From positions 806,001 to 870,000 of the forward strand of contig JAHBVO010000003.1 in the NCBI GenBank assembly GCA_019637435.1: DNA of 64,000 nt, written 5' to 3'. Numbering within the stretch: the first letter of the stretch is position 1; every line of letters starts with the position of its first letter. Source of the DNA: Candidatus Obscuribacterales bacterium. Lineage in GTDB: Bacteria > Cyanobacteriota > Vampirovibrionia > Obscuribacterales > Obscuribacteraceae. A program made the translations under genes and the position numbers. Positions 25,379 through 34,500 of this stretch are shown one piece after another. A model generated the notes under the pieces. That model saw nothing but the letters and a program-made list of their open reading frames with translations, was not told where the DNA came from and searched no databases.

Positions 25379-26098
25379 TCAATCTGTCAGGACTGTCAGA
25401 TGCTCGTGCAATGTCAGAAATGACGCTGGAATTTCGGGATTGATACCATTCGAAAACGCCTTACCGACAATTTCTTTTTTATCCTGACCGAAGGCGAGCA
25501 TAATAATCTGCTTGCTTGCCAGAATAGTGGAGATGCCCATGGTAACTGCCTTGCTTGGCGTAGCTTCCATACCGCCGAAGGTTGGTGAAAGTGCTTTGCG
25601 TGAAACTTCGTCTAACCAGATGCATTGCGTGAAGCTCAGGCGTGGGGTGCCGGGCTCGTTGAAGGCTATGTGTCCGTTTAAACCAATTCCCAGAATGGCA
25701 AGGTCCAGACCGCCGTGCTGGGCTATGATCGCGTCGTAATTATCGTTCATCGACGGATTGTGTTGATTGGTTTTTGGAAAACCAATGCGGTCGTACAAAT
25801 TGGTTTCCAGATAGCGTTGAAAAGAATGTTCGGCGGTCGTGTTCAAATACTCGTCGAGAGCAAAACAATTCACTCGCGACCAGTCCAGACCTTCTTGCTC
25901 GGTCAGTTTGACGAGGTAGTCGTACATCAAAACCGGCGTCCGCCCCGTGGGCAAACCAAGATTAGTGTTTGGTTTTGAACGAATTTGCGCCGCGATTTTG
26001 TTCGCAGCATCCATGCTCAGCTCGTTTTTCTTGTCAGTCAAAATGAGTTTCCTGGACCCTCTCGCTATTAGACATACCGCAAACACGGGCGCTTCCAT
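25379..26098 (-). CDS. nagB: glucosamine-6-phosphate deaminase NagB
   Basis: Converts glucosamine-6-phosphate to fructose-6-phosphate and ammonia, linking amino-sugar catabolism to glycolysis. The protein (about 239 aa) shows the phosphate-binding LGLPTGRTPVLMYDYL, the DEYLN motif with the catalytic Asp, and GIGLNGHIAFNEPGTP with the histidine needed for ring opening, as in Bacillus-type NagB. The ATG at 26098 (MEAPVFAV) is taken as the start although about 18 residues precede the usual family N-terminus (KLILTDKKNELS); the longer reading frame to 26389 would overlap the divergent matrixin gene. No nagA or nagE lies nearby. Confidence 0.93.
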   Translation of the reverse strand: MEAPVFAVCLIARGSRKLILTDKKNELSMDAANKIAAQIRSKPNTNLGLPTGRTPVLMYDYLVKLTEQEGLDWSRVNCFALDEYLNTTAEHSFQRYLETNLYDRIGFPKTNQHNPSMNDNYDAIIAQHGGLDLAILGIGLNGHIAFNEPGTPRLSFTQCIWLDEVSRKALSPTFGGMEATPSKAVTMGISTILASKQIIMLAFGQDKKEIVGKAFSNGINPEIPASFLTLHEHLTVLTD

Positions 26099-26211
26099 CG
26101 TCGCTGTTATATTATGAACATACGGAAGACGATAGATTTCGGAAGAAATTGTACATATAGGATGAAGCATGTTTCCTGGTGCGGGTTCCCTTCGGTTAAG
26201 GTGAGCAAAGT

Positions 26212-27120
26212 TTGACCGGTAAGCTCTTTTCGAAACGACTGATAAAAGCGGCTGTGGTCTCGCTCGCTCTGTTGAGCCAGGGTGTTCCGTTCGCGGCAGA
26301 AGGACAGACAAACCGCTTGCCCAAAGCCGGCTTTCAACGATTTTCCGGAAATTTGCCTCCATCGAATTCCGGCGCCGGAATCGGTTCAATTACAGGGACC
26401 GGGCTGTCGACACCTGGCGTTCATTTGACGTCCGGCATGGATCGCACACCTCGCAATGCGCGCGAGCCGTACAATCCTGGCGAGCCGACTCTAAACATGG
26501 CACTGGTGCGTTGGCAGCGTGAGAAAATGCCTTTGCGAATCTGGATAAGTCCCGGATTACAGCTTCCTCAAATACCATTTGAACAGTTGCCCTCGACCAG
26601 AGTCGAGACTGTTTTTCAAATGCTGCAACAAGAGAATCCGTTCTCCGACCTGTCCCAAGCGGATGGCTGGAGCGAGTCGGTAAATCAAAGCGTTGCTATG
26701 GGCATTGAACAGTGGCGACAATTCGAGAACGAAGGTCTGCTGCGTTTCGGTTTCACTTCTGATCCGAGATCGGCTCATGTTCTCGTTTTCTTCACCGATC
26801 AGTTCCAGGGAGCCGCCGGACCGGGTGGTACCAATGTCGGTGCCTTAACCTGCGCGCAATTATTTACACCGCAGCAAACACAGATGGAGATGTATCGTCA
26901 AAAGCCAGTAATAATGGAGTTCTCCACGCGCGTTAATCACTTGCCCGAAAAAATGCAAGGATCTGCTGCGCATGAATTCGGGCACGCGCTCGGTATCAAA
27001 GCGCACAGCCCATATCGTGACGACATCATGTATGAAAACAACGTCGTATATAACCTCTCAGAGGGCGACAAAGCCACGATTCGTCTGCTTTATCGCGCCG
27101 AACCCAAGTACGTGATGTAA
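26212..27120 (+). CDS. secreted matrixin-like zinc metalloprotease
   Basis: A predicted exported metzincin of 302 residues. The TTG at 26212 is supported by AGGTGAG (26199-26205) 6 bases upstream and by the signal peptide that follows (LIKAAVVSLALLSQGVPFAAEG). The catalytic site is HEFGHALGIKAHS with three His ligands and the catalytic Glu; the Met-turn is probably in DDIMYE. The third His is one residue later than in classical matrixins (HExxHxxGxxxH), a spacing seen in some bacterial matrixin-like proteins. An upstream region (LRIWISPG ... WSESVNQSVAMGIEQWRQFENEGLLRFGFTSDPRSAHVLVFF) matches the usual matrixin N-terminal half. No separate inhibitory propeptide with a cysteine switch is evident. 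The gene is convergent with the histidine kinase. Confidence 0.87.
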   Translation: MTGKLFSKRLIKAAVVSLALLSQGVPFAAEGQTNRLPKAGFQRFSGNLPPSNSGAGIGSITGTGLSTPGVHLTSGMDRTPRNAREPYNPGEPTLNMALVRWQREKMPLRIWISPGLQLPQIPFEQLPSTRVETVFQMLQQENPFSDLSQADGWSESVNQSVAMGIEQWRQFENEGLLRFGFTSDPRSAHVLVFFTDQFQGAAGPGGTNVGALTCAQLFTPQQTQMEMYRQKPVIMEFSTRVNHLPEKMQGSAAHEFGHALGIKAHSPYRDDIMYENNVVYNLSEGDKATIRLLYRAEPKYVM

Positions 27121-27130
27121 GGCGGCACCT

Positions 27131-28666
27131 TCAATCTGGCGAGGTCATGAGCAATTCTAGTTGAACGATGGTTCCTTCGCCTGGCGCGGACTCTATTTTG
27201 AAACGTGTGGGATAGAATGCTTTGATGATTTCGACGCGCTCTTCGATGCCGGGAAGGCCAAAGCCGCCATCGGTTTTTTCACCAGCATTTGCAAGGTCGA
27301 AACCTTTTCCGTCGTCCTGAATTTTGAACGAGAGTGAACGCCCGTCCTTCGCTGAAACCTGCACCAATATTGAGTCTGCGTCTGCGTATTTCTTGATGTT
27401 GTTCAAACACTCTTGAACGATTCGGAAGATGTGCAGTTGAACTTGTGAGGGTAGTTCAGGAATGGTGCCTTCGACTTCGAATGAACAATCCGCTTCAGTT
27501 TGTTCCGCGACTTTGTCGACGAGGTCCTGGAGGACGGTCTCCAGTCCCCAGTCTTTGAGGTCTCGGGGTACCAAACCGCTGCAGATGTCGCGAATGGAAG
27601 TGGTCAGGGAATCGAGGACGTCTGCAATCTGTTCCGCATCTAAATCTTTGTCGGATGAAACCTTTCGTCGCAACATGAGGATGTCGGCGAGGACGCCATC
27701 ATGGAGGTCTCGCGCGATTGTCGCTTGAGTTTCCTCTTGCTGGTTTAGAAGTTTGTGTACGGCGTTCTGTTGTGCCATTAGCAGGTCGCGAACCAGGTCT
27801 TCCGCCGGTTCGGTTTCCAGAGAAACCGAATCGCGAAAGCCGCGACTGGCGCTGAAGCGCGCGATATTATCGACGTGCTCGAATTTGTGGCCACTTTCGG
27901 CAGCGACTGCATCCATGCAAGACAAGATGATCATATCTCTGAACAACATGCGCTGGAATGAGCGAACGTCCGGCGCCGTTACCGGTAAGCCGTAGACAGT
28001 CCAGGCGTTGCCGCTTTCCAATGCTGCTAAACGCAAGGACAGTTTGCGTCTTTCGCGAGAGTAGGCATCATTGTCATTCAATGCTGAGGTTGATGGAGCG
28101 AGATTGAAATGAATTTTTCCAGGCTTACCGATGACTAGCAATTGTCTTGAAGCGGTTGCCAATCGAAAGTTGTATCTGATCAAACCTTGCTGTTTAGCGC
28201 CTTTGGTGAAACCTTTCCGGTAAAAATCTGAAACTGTGACTCGAACTCGTTGCGCTCCCTGTTGGGATGCGATGGTATTAAAGGCGGTGCTCATCTCTGC
28301 GAAATATGAATACAATTCCTCCAGCATTGAGTCTGTGCTGTTCGACGCCTGCATCACGTTGATATATTCGCCGCGCTTGCCGAACGCTACGCCAAGCTCG
28401 ATATCGAAGTGGGTGGTGATTTCTGCGAGCCTGCGCATCCACGCCGACTGCCCGCGCTTCTCTTCGTGCGTTAACTTTTCTGGTTTCTCGGCATCGTGGT
28501 CTCTCTGAAGCTCTGCTCGTTGCTTGATGTCGATGTCGAGTTGCTGTACTAGCTGTTCTTCATGCTGAAACTTGCGCTGTGTTTCATTCTCGCCGGCAAG
28601 CTTAATTAACAGGCTTCCAACTGACGAAAGTATGTTCGATAAGGGGTTGTTCGCCTTATCATTCAT
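27131..28666 (-). CDS. soluble NarL-family sensor histidine kinase
   Basis: A 511-residue kinase of the HisKA_3/NarX type without membrane segments. The phosphorylated His is in TIARDLHDGVLADILMLRR (about residue 315), and the ATPase domain contains QECLNNIKKYADA, IQDDGKGFD and GGFGLPGIEERVEII. The first 290 residues match no sensor domain that I recognise: a charged helical stretch (1-80) and a mixed alpha/beta region. Being soluble, it probably senses a cytosolic signal or a partner protein. It begins at the stop codon of the response regulator (TAATG overlap), so the two are translated together and almost surely form a pair. Confidence 0.93.
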   Translation of the reverse strand: MNDKANNPLSNILSSVGSLLIKLAGENETQRKFQHEEQLVQQLDIDIKQRAELQRDHDAEKPEKLTHEEKRGQSAWMRRLAEITTHFDIELGVAFGKRGEYINVMQASNSTDSMLEELYSYFAEMSTAFNTIASQQGAQRVRVTVSDFYRKGFTKGAKQQGLIRYNFRLATASRQLLVIGKPGKIHFNLAPSTSALNDNDAYSRERRKLSLRLAALESGNAWTVYGLPVTAPDVRSFQRMLFRDMIILSCMDAVAAESGHKFEHVDNIARFSASRGFRDSVSLETEPAEDLVRDLLMAQQNAVHKLLNQQEETQATIARDLHDGVLADILMLRRKVSSDKDLDAEQIADVLDSLTTSIRDICSGLVPRDLKDWGLETVLQDLVDKVAEQTEADCSFEVEGTIPELPSQVQLHIFRIVQECLNNIKKYADADSILVQVSAKDGRSLSFKIQDDGKGFDLANAGEKTDGGFGLPGIEERVEIIKAFYPTRFKIESAPGEGTIVQLELLMTSPD

Positions 28667-29286
28667 TATTCGGTATCCAGCTTGCCATAACCGTTTTCGA
28701 CCGCCCAGGCAATCAGTTGCTCGCGATTGTCGAGTCCGAGTTTCAACAACAATAACTCACATTGTTTGCGCACCGTAGCTGGTGACGCACTTCTCTCTTC
28801 TCCGATCTCGTGATACTTCATGCCTCGCGACAGTAAGGTAAGTACGTCTTGTTCAGCCTTGGTGAGCTTCTCTTTACCCATGGCAATACTCTGAGATTTC
28901 ACAACCTTTCCGCCATTGGAAACGGTTTTGATTGCTTCGATCACGTTCGAGATACTTTCGCTTTTTAGAAGGTAACCGGCGACACCAAGGTCTAGAATGG
29001 CTTGAACAAAAGCTCTTCTGTTTTCTGCCGAAAATACTATTACTTTACCGGGAAGCTCACAGAATTTCTTTACCGTGCTGCGCGGACCTTCAGAACCAGG
29101 AAGATGTAAGTCTAGAAGAACGATATCGGGCGCTTTCTCCTTCGCGAGTTCCAGTCCCGTTATTGCGTCGGTCGCCTGTGCCACCACTTCAATGTCGCTT
29201 TCCGCGTTAAGCGCACTCGCCAGACCCGCGAGCGTGGCTTCATGGTCCTCGACAATTGCGACCCTGATGTTGGATTGCGAATCCAT
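28666..29286 (-). CDS. NarL/LuxR-family response regulator
   Basis: A 206-residue DNA-binding response regulator. The receiver domain (1-120) has the acidic pocket VEDHEAT, phosphoacceptor Asp in IVLLDLHLPGSEG, a Ser in VFSAEN and Lys in YLLKSES. The C-terminal HTH (about 145-200) reads LTKAEQDVLTLLSRGMKYHEIGEERSASPATVRKQCELLLLKLGL, close to the LuxR signature. AGGA lies 6 bases before the ATG. Together with the kinase downstream, it forms a two-component system. The neighbouring divergent gene is the Cys-rich lipoprotein of the MNIO locus, with 113 bp between starts, so control of that locus by this regulator is possible but unproven. Confidence 0.94.
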   Translation of the reverse strand: MDSQSNIRVAIVEDHEATLAGLASALNAESDIEVVAQATDAITGLELAKEKAPDIVLLDLHLPGSEGPRSTVKKFCELPGKVIVFSAENRRAFVQAILDLGVAGYLLKSESISNVIEAIKTVSNGGKVVKSQSIAMGKEKLTKAEQDVLTLLSRGMKYHEIGEERSASPATVRKQCELLLLKLGLDNREQLIAWAVENGYGKLDTE

Positions 29287-29399
29287 AGCTTTTCCTTAAC
29301 TGTGACGTTGCCTACATTTATCCACTTAATTTCTTACTCTAATCAGACGGTTCTCAATAAGCTATCATGACGTCCGAAAGAGAGTAAGGAGACTGAGAA

Positions 29400-29711
29400 A
29401 TGGAGCTGAAAACTTCCACGTCGAAAGCGGCGATGATGATGTTAACCACAGCCGCGCTGGCGGGTATGCTGACCGGATGTTCGGGAGGCGAAAAGGCTGC
29501 TGAAACTTCGACTGAAAACTCTGCCACGGAAACTCCGGTTCCAGGTGCAACCCAGACCGAAGCTGGCACCCCGGCAGAGGGCGCAGTGGCCGACAAGCAC
29601 GACTGCAAAGGTTTGAACTCGTGCAAAGGCAAGGGCGGTTGCCACTCAAGCGATAACGGTTGCGTTGGCAAAAATAGCTGCAAAGGAAAAGGCGGCTGCA
29701 AGCACGGTTAA
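29400..29711 (+). CDS. Cys-rich lipoprotein, bufferin (BufA2)-like RiPP precursor candidate
   Basis: A 103-residue protein. Residues 1-27 form a signal peptide ending in a lipobox (LTGC). A Thr/Ala/Glu/Pro-rich spacer (28-63) leads to a C-terminal part with six cysteines in a strict pattern: C-x5-C-x5-C-x6-C-x5-C-x5-C, made of two units CKGLNSCKGKGGC and CVGKNSCKGKGGC. This resembles BufA2-type bufferins, whose cysteines are modified to thiooxazoles by an MNIO enzyme to give copper-binding peptides. A DUF692 enzyme begins 4 bp after its stop and a DUF2063 partner follows. AAGGAGA lies 6-8 bases before the ATG. The lipobox is unusual, since the known bufferins have ordinary signal peptides. 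That this is the substrate is inferred from motif and context. Confidence 0.82.
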   Translation: MELKTSTSKAAMMMLTTAALAGMLTGCSGGEKAAETSTENSATETPVPGATQTEAGTPAEGAVADKHDCKGLNSCKGKGGCHSSDNGCVGKNSCKGKGGCKHG

Positions 29712-29715
29712 GGAA

Positions 29716-30561
29716 ATGCCGGCTAATAAATTTAACGGCTTCAGCAGTTTTGGCATTGGTATCGGTCTGCGGATTGCTCATTATGAGCACATTTTGAAAG
29801 AGAAGCCGCAGATCGATTTCTTTGAAATCATTTCTGAAAATTTCATGCTCGGTGGAGGCAGACCTCTCGAAATACTCGATGAAGTTTTAGAACGTTATCC
29901 GATCATTCAGCACGGTGTGTCGCTTTATTTGGGATCCTTAGATCCTCTGGATCGGAAACAGATCGATGCGCTGAAGAGACTGGCTGATAGAACGAAAACG
30001 CCGTTTGTGTCGGATCACCTGTGCTGGGGCAGTTTCGACGGCTCCTATTCGCACGATCTTCTGCCTCTTCCGTATACGAAGGAAGCGGTTGTGAACACGG
30101 CCAATCGAATCAGGTTTGTACAAGATAGTCTTGAACTGCCGATTGCGGTGGAGAACGTTAGCAGTTATCTGGAGTATACAGACTCTGAAATGACCGAGTG
30201 GGAGTTCCTTTCCGAAGTCTGTGAACTCGCCGATTGCGGTATCTTGCTCGATGTTAACAACGTTTTCGTTTCATCCCGAAATCATTCGTTCGATCCAATC
30301 AAATACATCGAGAACATTCCACTAGATCGGGTTGCGCAAATTCACATCGCTGGGCATAGCGAGCAAGACGGCTATTTGCTTGATACACACGACAATTTCG
30401 TGCGAGAGGAAGTTTGGGATATCTATAGATCTGTGATCGAAAAAACAGGTCCGACCAGCACGCTGCTTGAGTGGGACGCTCATATTCCTGACTTCGAGAT
30501 CGTCCATCAAGAGGCGCTTAAAGCTGCTCAATATGCAAACTTCGAAGGGATAAGCGCATGA
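29716..30561 (+). CDS. DUF692 multinuclear non-haem iron oxidative enzyme (MNIO, BufB/MbnB-like)
   Basis: A 281-residue TIM-barrel enzyme of the DUF692/MbnB family, which uses a multi-iron centre to modify cysteines of ribosomal peptides. Metal- and substrate-site motifs are all present: QHGVSLYLGS, VSDHLCWG, AVENVSSYLEY, GILLDVNNVFVSSRNH, IHIAGHSEQDGYLLDTHDN and LLEWDAHIPD. The likely start is ATG 29716, close to AAGGA (29710-29714); an upstream TTG at 29665 would overlap the precursor gene. It follows the Cys-rich lipoprotein by 4 bp and overlaps the next gene by ATGA, giving a tight three-gene operon. In characterised systems the enzyme needs the DUF2063-type partner. Confidence 0.94.
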   Translation: MPANKFNGFSSFGIGIGLRIAHYEHILKEKPQIDFFEIISENFMLGGGRPLEILDEVLERYPIIQHGVSLYLGSLDPLDRKQIDALKRLADRTKTPFVSDHLCWGSFDGSYSHDLLPLPYTKEAVVNTANRIRFVQDSLELPIAVENVSSYLEYTDSEMTEWEFLSEVCELADCGILLDVNNVFVSSRNHSFDPIKYIENIPLDRVAQIHIAGHSEQDGYLLDTHDNFVREEVWDIYRSVIEKTGPTSTLLEWDAHIPDFEIVHQEALKAAQYANFEGISA

Positions 30562-31469
30562 GTGGCAAGCATTCGCTTCGGCAAATCCAGGAGTTTATGT
30601 GGCAAGCCGTTTCTCGCCCTTTAAACGAAGACTACTCGAGTAAGAAGCTCTGGATAGACGGGAAGAGCTTCGAGGTGTCGGCGAACGATTTTATTAAACC
30701 GAATGAGAAACTAAGCAGTGCTCAACGCGTGCAGATATATAATCAGCAGTATTGGTATCGATTGCTCGATTGTCTGGAAGATGATTTTCCTGGTCTTAGA
30801 GCTGTTCTTGGAGCCAGCGGTTTTCTAAGATTAGCAACAGAGTATTTGAATGAGTATCCTTCACGTTCCTTCTCGCTTCGGGATCTGGGATGCGATTTGC
30901 CCGAGTTCGTTGACGCACGCCAGGATTTGATTGCTCCAAACGCCACACTCTGTGGGGAGTTGGCTCGATTCGAGTGGGCCCAGGTCGTTGCCTTTGATGG
31001 ACCTTCATTGGAACCAATCGATGATGAGTATATTCGGACCGCCAATCCCGAAACACTGAAAGTTTCTCTCCAACCATATTTGACTTTGCTGGAGTTGACT
31101 CACGCACTCGATCATTATTCCGTCGCTTTGAACCGCCACGCGCGAGATCGAAGCGAGGCGGGTAGTAAAAAGTGTGAGGCGGATACTGTGGAATCTGGGG
31201 GCGAACCAGCACCATGGCCGGTGCTCGAACACATCTATCTTGTGGTTCATCGTCACGAAAATACCGTTTACTTCAAACGAATTGATGTGTCCGGTTTTCT
31301 GATCCTCAGAGCTTTATCGCGCGGACAGAGTCTGAGCGAGGCGCTTAACAGCGCTGCGGAGTTTATGCAAGAAAACGCAATTCCGCTCGAAGGTCTGCAG
31401 AATGATATCCAGAAATCTTTTGCTCTCTGGAATCGCTTAGGTTGGCTCTGCAAAACGGAAATGGTTTAA
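30558..31469 (+). CDS. DUF2063 protein (BufC/MbnC-like partner of the MNIO enzyme)
   Basis: A 303-residue protein whose N-terminal half matches DUF2063 ('putative DNA-binding domain'): LRQIQEFMWQAVSRPL, RVQIYNQQYWYRLLDCLEDDFPGLRAVLG, FLRLATEYLNEYPSRSFSLRDLGCDLPEFV and ELARFEWAQVVAFD. In MNIO systems this family (MbnC, BufC) carries an RRE-like domain that presents the precursor peptide to the enzyme. The C-terminal half (about 170-303) has a beta-rich domain ending in a short helical part and is less conserved. It overlaps the MNIO gene by 4 bp (ATGA), so the two products are probably made in equal amounts. It ends 50 bp before a convergent gene. Confidence 0.9.
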   Translation: MSGKHSLRQIQEFMWQAVSRPLNEDYSSKKLWIDGKSFEVSANDFIKPNEKLSSAQRVQIYNQQYWYRLLDCLEDDFPGLRAVLGASGFLRLATEYLNEYPSRSFSLRDLGCDLPEFVDARQDLIAPNATLCGELARFEWAQVVAFDGPSLEPIDDEYIRTANPETLKVSLQPYLTLLELTHALDHYSVALNRHARDRSEAGSKKCEADTVESGGEPAPWPVLEHIYLVVHRHENTVYFKRIDVSGFLILRALSRGQSLSEALNSAAEFMQENAIPLEGLQNDIQKSFALWNRLGWLCKTEMV

Positions 31470-31518
31470 ATCGACAGTCGTGACTGTTCTGAGCGGACGA
31501 TGAAACCTTCCGTCGTGC

Positions 31519-34500
31519 TTAGTGGGGACGTTCGCTAGATAGTGCGGAGATTGGAACCGTGAGATGCACATCTCTGGTACCGTTGGCGGTGCTGACCAGT
31601 TTCGGAATGAATACATCAGCTGAGGGGTCGAGCTTGTGACCGCTCACGCTTATGTAACCGCGTGCGGCCATTCCTGCATCAAGGCTTTTCACAGGAAATT
31701 TCACGTCTGCCAGCTGATCCGGCATACCAATCATTCGGACGACTGCTTTTGTTGAGGGTGGAATTTCCAGCGCTTGACCCATTCCATTTCTGAGAATTAC
31801 GTTAATGCGCACGCCGTTGGGTTTAACATTTACTCCAGCCAATTCGAGATTGACGATTGGCGAAGCCTCTGATGAGAACTGCGGGAGCGATGAAACGTTG
31901 GGAATAGAGCTCAAAGCCGACGATGCCACATTCGGTGCAACCGTTGTCGAGTTAAATGCGCTCGGCCCTCCGCTGGGTGCGAAGCCGGTTGGTGGAGCAC
32001 TAACTTCGTTCCCCTCAGTCGAACTCTGGGACCCTGCGTTTTGAGAAGCCGAGCCCTTTGATTCCTTCGAGTGTTTCACCTTTTCAGCTTTTGGAGCTTT
32101 GGCAACTTCCGTCTTCGATGGCTTCATCTTTTTGGCCGTTTGAAGTGAAGAGTTGAACATTGACTCGCGAAGCATCTGAAGCTCTTTTCGCGTATCTTCG
32201 AGTTGAGATGACAAATCCTTATTTTGAGCTTCGAGTGAACTCAACTTGTCCAGATTGTCCGGATTCGCAGTTTCACTTGCCATTTGATTCGGCAACGCGG
32301 CCGCGGTCGTTGTTGACGCGGAGGCAGTTGCACCTGCGGCTGCGGAGCCGAGCGCGCTCAGTCCAGTCGCTCCAAGAGCGGATGTTGCGGACGAAGTAGC
32401 ATCTGACGCTTCAGCAGCAGTGCTAGAAAGGTCAGCTCCTGCGGCTGACGTCGCAGCCTCGCTAATGGCGGGGGCGCTCGAAGCTGGCGGTGTGGTGGTG
32501 GTTGCTACACTGGACGGCTTCGATGCTATAGCTGTCGCCTTGGACGCATTTGTTGCTGCCGGTTTCGCTGCTGTTTTGTTTGCGCCTTTAGCCGTGGCTA
32601 GCTTGGTCGCTTTAGGATCAGCTTTTGCCATGTCGACTTTCTTAACCAGCTGTGGAGTCGCTTTCGTCGTCACAACGTCTTTCGCGGTTCCGGTAGGACT
32701 GGTTCCGAACTTTGCCTGTTGTTTCGCTACGTGCTCCTTGAGCATCTTTGAGTATTTGTCGATGTCTTCTTGCTTCAAATTCGCCAGCTGTTTATTAATC
32801 AAGCCTGGCGCCTGGCTCATTAGTTGCGGTGCCTGTTGCACAGCCTGGCTCGCCATGCTCTGCATGGTCGCCGGGTCCATTCCGAGAGAGCGGGCGATGC
32901 CTGAAAGCGCCTGCGGCGACAGCTGTTGTGCTTGAGCCGCCAGAGCATTCATATCGATACCGCCAGCCTGTGGTGTTACCGAAAATCCAGCCGGATTCGA
33001 GTATGCCGCTTGCGGTGCGGAAAGTGGTTGCGATGCAGCAGCAGGACCGAAACGAGACGGCGCTACCGGCGGAATCACTTCCGGAGTGTCTGCAACTTTC
33101 AAGACCGACTCGCTGCTTCTCGTAGGTGCGCTGAGAAGGGAGTTATTCACTGCTTTTTGCGAATTAAATTGATCGAGCGAAGACGGAATGCTTCCGGATG
33201 ATAGCGGTGGTGCCGAGCGCAATGCTTCGGATAGTCCGCCTGGAGCCGAGCTAAGTGAGCTGCTTGTTGTGGCTGCACCACCCATGGTGCCGCCTGATAG
33301 CAGTCTTGATATGTCCGATGCCGAAGTAGCACCTCGAGCGGATAGCGCCGATGCCGCTGCACCGGCTACTGAGCTCGTCGCGCTTGAGGTTGAAACACCC
33401 GCACTGGAAAGGAGCTTTTGAACATCCGCTGAGCCAATCATCTTATCAGGTAGACCGGGTAAGGTGGCGTCCGGCGGAAGTTCTCCAAGTGCTGCAACTT
33501 TGCTCTCTGACTTGGTTTTGCCATGCAATGCATCTAGAACGGAATCTTCCTGTTTCTGCAATTCCTTCTTTTGTAGGAGCATGTGGTTGCGAAGTTGTCC
33601 GAGGAATCCACTCATGTTTTGAACTGGATCGGCTGTCGGAATCTGAGTCGTGCCAGGCGCTGCCGGTAATGTCGCCAGGGCTGGTCCTTCAACGCCTCTC
33701 AAGCGTGGAGTGCCGAGTGCGGAGTAGAGCGCGCCGGCGGATGCTCCTTGTGCCAGCGCTCCGGCAGCGGCATCCAATGCTCCAGTCTGCGTTCGCAAAC
33801 CGTCGCCAGGCGCAGCCCCGAGCGGTCCGCGCAATGATTGCGATGCTTCGCCGGCGGACAGATGTTCTGTCAATGCTTTAACTTTCTGTGCTGCAATCAG
33901 ATTTTTTGGATCCTGACGCAGGACTTCCATATAAAGGTGTTTGGCTTCTGGAGCGTTGCCGAGACGCTCGGCTAGCTCAGCCTGGTACAGCCTGAATTTT
34001 ACGTCGCCAGGGCTCAGTGAAACACTCTCGGCCGCTTTGTTGTAAGCCTCTGGAACTGCGCCGCTCGCATCCAGTGTCTTAGCCGCCTCATACGTCTTTT
34101 GTGCTTCCTGTCGAGCTAATGCGAGTTTAAAACTCTGACGAGCGGCGGGAAGGTTTGGATGATTCGGTTCTATGCTCACGACTGTTCTGTAGGCGTTTTG
34201 CGCTGACTTCAAATCGCCGGACAGTTGATACGCTCTAGCTAAACCGAGGTGCGAATTGGCATCTTTCGGTCGCAGTGAAACCTGTCGCTGCCAGAGTTCT
34301 ACAAGTGTTTGACCTGCCAGTTTATCGCTCTGGTTTAAAACCAACGCTCTACTTAGATCGGTATTGGCGCCGACAACATCTTTGAGTTTGTATCGAACGA
34401 TCCCAAGCTGACGCAGAGCTACTGCGGATTCTGGATCTTTATCGAGAGCCAATTGATAGTTTGTTTTGGCGTCCTTTAGTTTGTTCTCGCGCAGCGATAT

